From contig JADIIU010000007.1 in the NCBI GenBank assembly GCA_027603945.1, forward strand, positions 62,001 through 126,000: DNA of 64,000 nt. Direction: 5' to 3'. A program made the position numbers and the translations under genes. Positions within the stretch are counted from its first letter, which is position 1. Each line of letters starts with the position of its first letter. The notes under the pieces are model-generated. The model did no database searches. It was not told where the DNA came from and saw only the letters and a list, made by a program, of their open reading frames with translations. Shown in pieces: positions 57,401-64,000 of the stretch. This stretch comes from Terramyces sp. JEL0728 (Eukaryota > Chytridiomycota > Chytridiomycetes > Rhizophydiales > Terramycetaceae).

Positions 57401-58064
57401 TTATAGAGATTGAAGAATATCCATAATGTCCTTGAATGAGGTCCATGCATGGTACGGAATACCTTCCCTCTTGCAGTAGGTTTCCAAATCGTACCCTTTA
57501 CGTGCAAAAATCAAGTGGGCTTCCCTTGCAGCAGGCATGTCAGAGACACCATCTCCTATAAATACAATCTTGTCGTTTGTGCCTAGTTTCTTGTATTCTC
57601 TTAATCTGATGCCTTTGTCGTGACCATAATGAGAATCGTCAAGGTAAATGATTTCCCAATGCCCAGGATGGATTTTCAATCCATTTGCGACCAATTCCAA
57701 ATCATATTCTTTTAATTCTCTTTTAAAAAAATGCTCCAACAGGGGAACCAACCCAGAAGACAAAACAGTCATCGGGTAATTGCTGGCTTTGACCCATTGG
57801 TAAAACTCTTTGAAATGCGGATCAAATTCAATATCGTCGACAATTTCGGCGGCTTCTTCAAAAGTAGGATAGTCCACTGCTCTCCACATTTCCTCGACAG
57901 CTTCTCTAAAGCTTTTAGTACCATTCAAAATCTCCTTGTCCAAGTCCTTCCTTCTTTCCCTTCCCATTTTCAGGTCGATCAAACGAACCCCAGTATCCTC
58001 CTTTGTAATAGTACTGCAATTAGCTTAATATGTACCCATCAAAGTCTGAAAAAATTGCGAACAT
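57401..58064 (-). CDS. HAD-superfamily phosphatase, YNL010W/MtnX-like
   Basis: A 213-residue phosphatase. A 22-nt intron (58035-58014) joins the short first exon MFAIFSDFDG to TITKEDT, which forms the catalytic DxDGT motif. Later blocks are VLSSGLVPLLEHFF, GHDKGIRLREY, the acidic GDGVSDMPAAREAH, and ARKGYDLETYCKREGIPYH. These match yeast YNL010W and related phosphoserine/MtnX-type HAD phosphatases. In yeast that family acts on glycerol or similar small phosphates, but specificity is not proven. Start at ATG 58064; the divergent KAPA synthase begins 132 bp away. The stop overlaps AATAAA. Confidence 0.85.
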
Positions 58065-58196
58065 GAAAGGCACAGAAAAACAACTTTTACGAGGTTAAAA
58101 AGGAAACTAGCGATTAGTCATCCACCAGCCATAAAGTTGGAAATTACACTAATCTGTCCGTGAAAATCACCCGACTGATAATTTTCATTTAGCGAA

Positions 58197-59442
58197 ATGC
58201 CACACAATTTGGCCAACCAACTACAAAGGATTCTGGACAATAGAAAGGAGAAACACACCTTAAGAACACTCATAGTCAATAATCTAATCGACTTTAGCTC
58301 CAACGACTATCTTGGTTTGGCACATTCCCAAGAATTGAACCAAATCATTCAATCCCACTCTTTAAGTGGTTTAGGATCAACCGGATCCAGATTACTATCA
58401 GGGCATTCACAAGAGTCAGCCGACCTGGAAAGATATCTTGCAGATTTTCATCAGGCGGAGGATGCGCTGTTATTCAACTCTGGATTTGATGCAAACTATG
58501 GAGTGTTTAGCTGTCTTCCTCAGCCAGGCGATGCCCTATTTTATGACGAGCTTATCCATGCATCAGTTCATGCTGGCATGAGAGCTTCACAAGCAAAAAT
58601 GATCACACCATTTAAACACAACGACCTTGAAAACCTCTTACATTTGATTAAAGGATACCAGGAAATCCATACTGGCAATATATTTATCGCTATAGAGTCG
58701 CTGTATTCCATGGATGGTTGTTGGTCAAAGTTGGAAGATATTGCAGAATTAATCCGGCCAATGGAAAATGTTTATTTGATTATCGATGAAGTACTATAGT
58801 TCTAACAGCAGGCACACTCCACTGGGATAATCGGAGATCAGGGGCGGGGATATGCATGCAGTTTAAACTTGCAAAAGGATGTTCTTGTTAGAGTTCACAC
58901 GTTTGGCAAGGCAGTTGGATGCCACGGAGGTATTTTTTGTTAATATCAGCCGTTGTGCTTTGCAGCCCTCTGTTGAAGCAGTATTTCATCAATTACTCCA
59001 AGCCAGTGATATTTTCAACTTTTCTCCCGTCGCATTCCCTATTGTCCATCAAATGCGCTTATGAATACTTTATAAAAAACAGCAGTGAACTCAATCTTAA
59101 ATTGTATTCATTAATCAAAAGATTCAGAGAAAGGATGACCTCCAAAAATTTGTTGGAATCTGATAGTCCGATTCAAGGATTAGTTGTCCCAGGTTTATAC
59201 AATTTGATTTAGGAAATATAAACGTAATTGCTGCAGGTGAGTATTTGAAAAAGAAAGGGTTTGGGGTCTACCCTATTCGATCACCATCTGTCCCAAAAGG
59301 AACGGAAAGGATTAGGATATGTATTCACGCTCACAACACCGTCCAAGAGATTGATGCCTTAGCAGAAGCAATCAACACACTTGAAAGACAGGTACAACCA
59401 AGTAAAACGGGAACCGCTGGTGGACCTCACGCAAAACTATAA
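58197..59442 (+). CDS. 8-Amino-7-oxononanoate synthase (KAPA synthase, BioF) with C-terminal PTS1
   Basis: PLP-dependent alpha-oxoamine synthase that condenses pimeloyl-CoA (or pimeloyl-ACP) with alanine in biotin synthesis. Three introns (58791-58811, 58930-58949, 59193-59212; 20-21 nt) give 394 residues. Motifs: FSSNDYLGLA, GLGSTGSRLLSGHSQESADL, IIDE-AHSTGIIGDQGRG, the PLP lysine in HTFGKAVGCHGA, FSTFLPSH and VYPIRSPSVPKGTERIRI. The protein ends PHAKL, a peroxisomal targeting signal type 1. Peroxisomal KAPA synthase is known from filamentous fungi, where pimeloyl-CoA is made by peroxisomal beta-oxidation. The related 2-amino-3-ketobutyrate ligase is a less likely alternative. Confidence 0.85.
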
Positions 59443-59483
59443 TATATAACTTTGGCCATCTAGCCTTTGCTGTTGGAATTTAT

Positions 59484-61341
59484 TTATTGAATCTGGATAG
59501 TATTTTGCAGGACTTGTTCTTCCAGCTTTTTAGATCTAATTGACAAGGATTGCAAAAAGGTCAGCAGCGACAGGAATGATAGCAAATTGAAAATAAAAGA
59601 TTTGTCGAATGGAAATGGCAACTCGCTTCTCATTGACCATGCCCAGGCAGCTCCGCCGATTATTGGTCCTGCGATTTAATAAATTATTACCAATCCCTCT
59701 TGCAAAAGATACAGCTGTTTGTCCAATCCCATTTACTAATCCAAGCTGCCCAGGTTTAGCTGATTCGTTAACCTATTTAAAATCTTATTTACTACAATAT
59801 TTATAGAAGTGAATGCAAGCACATTTCCAAATCGTCTGATCGCAAGCAGTAAGGTAAGCACAGGCCAGAGGAAGGCACGAAATGCCTCAAAGGTAACTGC
59901 ATATGTAATTACAGGCAGCAGAGCCCATGCAAAAGTGTAGAGCAATAACGACCATCGATAAATCTTGGTTGCTTTCCATCGCTGGTTGATTTTTGGATAT
60001 AGCAAGATTTGATAAAGCAGTGTAATGAATCCCATGATTGATAGAATAGTTCCAATTTCGTGAGTAGAAAAGTCGAGTCCGTCTATCGTTAATCGCATGT
60101 ACATCCAATTGGTGCTGTTGCCCAAAGATTGAAAATTTCATCAAAGATCATGTTCACAAATGACAGCATGCTATATCCAGTAATTGCATGAAATGCCAAA
60201 TACCCAATTCCGGTTTCCGGTATAATTGAAGCAACAGCGGGGGCTTCTGCGTCTTCTATACCTTCCGATAATGCATCCCAAATTTCAGTGGTCGTTTGTC
60301 TATCCAAGTGACTGAATCTGCTGTTGAACAGGTTAGAAGCTGTATATCTGTTTTCTTCCATCACTGACAAAGTGCTATTCTTTGGGGTTGAAGAATGCAT
60401 TCCAATTGAGCACTGTGCTGGAAATATTTGGGTGTTATGCGAATTAGAATCGTCGATATCTGAAGCTTCATCCACCTCCAGAACAAATTCGTAGCCGTTA
60501 ACTATATGAGATGTTTCAGGCAGGTAATAATAGCCCACTACTAGGCCGATAAATGAAAGAATCGCTGCACAAAGGCATGGCAGGAAATATGGATACTCTG
60601 TGAAAAATTCCTTGACAATGTCACCAAATACTAATGGCATATTTTCTGCTGGATGAACAAAATATCCTCCTGGATTAAGGTCCAATAATTACCTAGAATA
60701 GGCCCAACAATCATCCCCAGCCCCCATACAAACCCAACAATAGAAAATGCTAAAGCATGATTGCTCCTATCAGTCATCTCGGCAACTGCACTCTTTGCCA
60801 CTCCCGTATTCGCATTTAATCCACACCCAATCCTGGCAATCGCAGCCCAGGTAATTGATTTGGACAATCCAAACATTACCATAAATATGCAATTTCCCAA
60901 TAATCCTACAAGCAATATAGGACGTCTGATTAAGTGAAAGATACCGTCCAAATTTATCCGATAACACTCCCCACAAGAGCGAACTGATGAACTGGGAGAA
61001 CGAGAAAGCGGCTGCTATTAATCCAACATAAAATCCTATATCTTTCAGAGGTACCTGATCAAAGTCTCGTACCATAAAGTAAATAAACGGGAACACTACA
61101 TTAGCGGGATGTTACACATTGTCATTGATACTGGCTCAATGAATATTGTAAAGCAGATGACTAGCTACGTTAGACTACTTAAACCATAGACCGTAAAGGC
61201 AGTTGTGTTTCTCGTACTGTAGATTCCGGTAGCAGGGTCCTCTCTGACATTATTTAGCTGTAGTTTTGGTTTCGTTTTGTTGTGGTTGTTGAACGCGTGA
61301 TAAACAATGCCCATGGATAAATAGTCACCATAAATGACCAT
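59484..61341 (-). CDS. Major facilitator superfamily transporter
   Basis: Twelve-span MFS carrier, about 568 residues if the start is the ATG at 61341. The A-motif is intact: SSLLWGVLSDKFGR-RPILL, with a 19-nt intron between GR and RP. Other conserved parts: ARIGCGLNANTGVAKSAVAE, SIVGFVWGLGMIVGPILG-GY, HEIGTILSIMGFITLLYQ and a late SAKPGQLGLVNGIGQTAVS. A large hydrophilic loop lies between TM6 and TM7. Introns found: 61115-61096, 60944-60926, 60692-60670 (23 nt), 60102-60083, 59792-59773 and 59690-59669. One further intron near 61185-61159 (27 nt) joins the first span; the 5' end is the least certain part. The family resembles fungal multidrug/zinc-induced MFS proteins, substrate unknown. Confidence 0.82.
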
Positions 61342-61419
61342 TTGATATGATAAGTAGCATAATGGAGCTGAAATGCGAGTCTGAATCTTTGTTTCAAATT
61401 TTCTCTCCAAAATCTAGAA

Positions 61420-62163
61420 ATGCCTTTTGTTTTTGTCGTTATAAATGAGGAAATGCCTCCAGAAAGCAGATCGCTGCTTCAATCGTTACTGATGCCATAC
61501 AAAAAAGTAATATGCATTAACCAGATATCCATTTTAACGTCTACAGCTGATAAATTCAAATTATGTTCACTTAGGGAAATTGAAGCTGGATTAGCAGATA
61601 CCAACCCCCGACAGCAATTTCAGGAGAGTATGGAATACTTTACTTCAATGTTCCAATACGCAGTCGATGTGCAAGCAGAGAATGTAATGTTCCTGTTACC
61701 ATACAATTTGCAATTCTGGCTTGGGAAACCGCTCCTAGTCTTGTTAGGAAAGAGTTATATGGCGGCTACAGCTTACCGGGCACTGCCAATCCACATCCAT
61801 TTTATTGAAACCAGAGCAAAGGTACCCAATATCACCAAAACGCAGGTTGTTCCAAATCTAATGATGGAATATATACAAATATCCAATATTAAAGACTTGG
61901 CTGCATATATAAAGTTGTATGATACGCAAAAGCGTAAAGTATCTGATGCAGGGAGCGCTAAAAAGAAGATTAAGCTTGAAGAAGTCAAGGTGGAAGAAGG
62001 ACAAGTTAAAACTGAAGAAAGAATCAATCGCATGCAGCCTAGCTACTTGATTTGCGATCCATGTTTGGACAAACCAAAGAAATGGCCAGATGGGAGTATT
62101 GGCCAGCGTATACAAGAGCCGCCACGGCCAGATTTCTATGGAAGGCTGTATGGTCTGAACTAG
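61420..62163 (+). CDS. Conserved-looking protein of unknown function
   Basis: A 247-residue intronless frame with good codon character and normal spacing, but no family recognised. The first ~170 residues look globular with alternating hydrophobic strands and helices (FVFVVINEEMPPESRSLL, NVMFLLPYNLQFWLGKPLLV). A basic/acidic low-complexity segment follows (KKIKLEEVKVEEGQVKTEER), and a conserved-looking C-terminal motif with a CDPC cysteine pair (YLICDPCLDKPKKWPDG) and PPRPDFYGRLYG. The basic stretch could be a nuclear signal. The start codon is 78 bp from the divergent MFS gene start. Confidence 0.6.
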   Translation: MPFVFVVINEEMPPESRSLLQSLLMPYKKVICINQISILTSTADKFKLCSLREIEAGLADTNPRQQFQESMEYFTSMFQYAVDVQAENVMFLLPYNLQFWLGKPLLVLLGKSYMAATAYRALPIHIHFIETRAKVPNITKTQVVPNLMMEYIQISNIKDLAAYIKLYDTQKRKVSDAGSAKKKIKLEEVKVEEGQVKTEERINRMQPSYLICDPCLDKPKKWPDGSIGQRIQEPPRPDFYGRLYGLN

Positions 62164-62219
62164 AATGAACTGTAATATAAAAATCCACAATTTATTCGTT
62201 TAAATATATATACTATCTA

Positions 62220-62581
62220 CTAAGCATCGTTGCTGAAAATGTAATGTCCAACAGCCATCCCTAATAAAACGGAAGCCATCAGAAACCCATTCAAGGACAT
62301 GAGGAACAACATCAGCAAAAAATGCCCCAAGTACTCTAAAATATATCGCACAGTCTTGCCAGTCTTATTTTGTCTAATAACGCCTTTCAGCATAAGTTCG
62401 CTTTCCAACGACACTTCATTCTTTACTGATTTGTAGTATTCAAAAATAAAGCTGTAAATAAATAGGATGAGACACAAGAGAGCGGTTGGGAATGGACCGT
62501 CAATAGTTGTAACCAAAAAATAGAATTCTATCGTTAGCGAATTTTACTTGTGTTCCAATTAATCGCAATTTGGTTGTCCAT
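62220..62581 (-). CDS. CTR-like copper transporter, minimal form
   Basis: A 113-residue three-span protein. The second span has the family MxxxM selectivity motif (LLMLFLMSLN) and the third the GxxxG packing motif (VLLGMAVGHYIF). The first exon (MDNQIAINWNTK) joins FYFLVTTIDGPF through a 20-nt intron (62547-62528). CTR proteins form trimers and import Cu(I). The N-terminal methionine clusters typical of plasma-membrane CTRs are absent, as in vacuolar or other intracellular members. Two direct repeats lie just upstream. Identification rests on topology and two motifs, so moderate. Confidence 0.65.
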
Positions 62582-62947
62582 TGTGAAGCAAAGTTTTTTG
62601 TGGAGTTGGCTTTCACAGTCACAATGGGTTTTTGTGGAGTTGGCTTTTACATTGTCACAGTGGTCAGGAAATATTAAATAGCTGATATGGAAATAAATGA
62701 AACGGCAGCTCCGCGCAGATTAAAATTTATGCTTGCGAGAATTATTTGATGACGAGAGCGTAGATTTACTAGCCAGCAGTTTTTGAGATTTCAAATTTGG
62801 TAAAAGGTGACATTTGAATGGAACCCTTCTCCAGGTTGATCATAGGAAAGGTTTAGCGGGTTTGGAATAGCGAAACTAAATCAACCATTTCTATTCTGTT
62901 TGGATGACAGACAAGATCACCCTGTAGTTGCTGAGAAATTTTTACAA
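62582..62947. promoter_or_regulatory. Intergenic region with a ~34-bp tandem repeat upstream of the CTR gene
   Basis: Two adjacent copies of a 34-35 bp unit, TTTTTGTGGAGTTGGCTTTC/T..., lie at 62595-62628 and 62629-62663, starting 14 bp upstream of the CTR start codon. The rest of this 366-bp region has no supported frame. The placement suggests a duplicated promoter or 5' UTR element. Confidence 0.5.
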
Positions 62948-63339
62948 ATGGCACTCAAATTTAACTCTTGAACAATACAAAGAAATCATTAGAACGAACC
63001 CATTGGTGTTTGTAAAAGTAGGAGCAACCTGGTGCGCACCATGCAAAGTAATCAAACCGATATTCCATGGTATGCTTGGAAGATGAATTCATGATATGTT
63101 CATCTTGCCAAATCCCAGCAAGTCATGAACATCCAGCTGATAGATTCAAGGAATGCTTAACCATGGATGACTTTGACAAAGCGCAGATCTACACTCAACT
63201 CAAATCTAGAGTCAAATGGTTAATGTCTCTGGAGTTCTGTAAATTGGACGAAGAGCAAGTTACAAAGTTGTACCTCGACTTGAAAGGAGATAGAAAAGGC
63301 CTTCTTAAAGCACTGAAAGGAGAAGCAAAAGAAGAATAA
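62948..63339 (+). pseudogene. Broken thioredoxin-domain paralogue
   Basis: A degenerate copy of the gene at 63551. The start ATGGCA is matched, but one extra base around 62962 shifts the frame and brings a stop after seven codons. The thioredoxin segment with TNPLVFVKVGATWCAPCKVIKPIFH is still readable in another frame. Immediately after IFH the sequence jumps to the equivalent of the paralogue's zinc region (CLEDEFMICSSCQIPASHEH) in yet another frame, so about 85 codons of the thioredoxin core and first cysteine pair are deleted. The remaining 3' part stays open to a stop overlapping AATAAA. No splicing with the window's intron pattern rescues it. Confidence 0.7.
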
Positions 63340-63550
63340 AGGAAATACAAATGTATTTTGCAGTTTTGATATATTGTATGAATAGAGTTAGCTGGAGTAC
63401 CTGGCAGGTGAGAAACACAAAGAAACTCTAGCCCTATCATTAGGTGACAGGCGTGAGTCAGACCAGTCACCGCCAAGATTCTTTGAGATATGCATCATCA
63501 ATGTCATCAGATAAAGTATAAATTGCCAATAATGCAATCACATTATCGCA

Positions 63551-64000
63551 ATGGCAGATTCCAATCTTGCACTTGAAGAATACGAAACAATAATCCAAGC
63601 TAATCCACTAGTATTCGTAAAAGTAGGTGCAACATGGTGTCCGCCATGCAAAATGATCAAACCAATATTCCACAAACTCTCTACAGAGTACGAATCTGCG
63701 AAATTTATTGCGATTGACACGGATACATCCAAAGGCAATGAAGACTTTGCAGCAAAATATGGAGTGCAATCCTACCCAACCTTTTTGTGTTTCCACAACG
63801 GCAAAGTAATGCAATCGCTTATTGGCGCTGACAAGCAAGCACTCGCAAGTATGGTGGAAATGATGACAACATCGCCAACAGACAAATTCGTGTGGTGGGG
63901 ATTCAGCTGTGATGTGTGTGAAAAGTCAAATATCATTGGAAACTTGCTGATCAGCAAACAAGACGAGTTTATGGTTTGTACATCATGCGCGATTCCGGCA
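63551..64000 (+). CDS. Thioredoxin-domain protein with C-terminal zinc-binding region (3' end beyond window)
   Basis: Intact copy of the tandem pair. The N-terminal thioredoxin fold is complete: LVFVKVGATWCPPCKMIKPI with the redox-active WCPPC, FIAIDTD, the cis-proline YGVQSYPTFL and FHNGKVMQSLIGA. It is followed by two cysteine pairs (FSCDVCEKS and VCTSC) likely to bind zinc. By comparison with the broken neighbour, the missing end should be an ~80-residue helical tail rich in Lys and Glu. The substrate is unknown; cytosolic because no signal is seen. No intron is needed within the visible part. Confidence 0.88.
   Translation, partial: MADSNLALEEYETIIQANPLVFVKVGATWCPPCKMIKPIFHKLSTEYESAKFIAIDTDTSKGNEDFAAKYGVQSYPTFLCFHNGKVMQSLIGADKQALASMVEMMTTSPTDKFVWWGFSCDVCEKSNIIGNLLISKQDEFMVCTSCAIPA

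Overview
This window is nuclear DNA of a fungus with a very compact, AT-rich genome. Fungal hallmarks are a velvet-domain regulator, a two-domain phosphofructokinase with an N-terminal glyoxalase-like domain, a Kch1/Prm6-type potassium transport protein, Ecl1-like zinc peptides, a YDL183C/DUF2343 mitochondrial protein, an OPT transporter and a KAPA synthase ending in a peroxisomal signal. The species cannot be named from sequence alone. COX6B, a mitochondrial ThrRS and a CHCH-like peptide point to ordinary respiring mitochondria.

The most striking property is splicing. Reading protein homology across frame breaks gives about one hundred introns. All but four or five are 18-24 nt long, mostly 20 or 21. 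They start GTA (rarely GTT or GTG), carry a YTAAY-type branch site five to eight bases from the end, and finish in AG. Many open reading frames that look like separate pieces are therefore single genes. Longer introns (51, 59 and 125 nt) occur only in eL33, a TPR/Mlp nucleoporin and uS19 (RPS15). Genes are packed tightly: convergent stop codons can be 8 bp apart and divergent start codons 15 bp apart, and in roughly half of the genes the AATAAA poly(A) hexamer overlaps the stop codon.

Layout. 1-9 kb: TPR/Mlp nucleoporin, XPF/HhH (SHOC1/Zip2-like) protein, a large ARM-SPRY protein, a tiny cysteine-rich peptide and ALG10. 9-19 kb: ArgRS with a GST-like extension, an indoleamine dioxygenase family enzyme, two DUF1330-like proteins, phosphofructokinase and RPS15. 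19-31 kb: two claudin-like tetraspan proteins, CDK10-like kinase, velvet protein, NPL4, RIO2, eL33, mitochondrial ThrRS, a GT31-like glycosyltransferase and a bZIP factor. 31-44 kb: DUF2343, a TPR-repeat protein, a CAP-Gly coiled-coil protein, OPT transporter, degenerate aspartyl protease, COX6B, two Ecl1-like peptides, a 1.3-kb gene-free stretch and NOP10. 44-54.6 kb: aminopeptidase P, cis-prenyltransferase, NSF/Sec18, DUF1295 reductase-like protein, Kch1, VPS37 and a 7TM receptor. 54.7-64 kb: a secreted protein with two cysteine modules around a lysine-rich tract, a PRPP-synthetase paralogue, HAD phosphatase, KAPA synthase, MFS transporter, an unknown protein, a CTR-like copper transporter, and a thioredoxin gene pair with one broken copy.

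The genes are mostly housekeeping functions with no operon-like clustering. They cover protein synthesis and ribosome assembly (uS19, eL33, RIO2, NOP10, two tRNA synthetases), N-glycan and dolichol synthesis (ALG10, cis-prenyltransferase), membrane traffic (NSF, VPS37), ubiquitin-dependent extraction (NPL4), and signalling or regulation (velvet, bZIP, CDK10, 7TM receptor).
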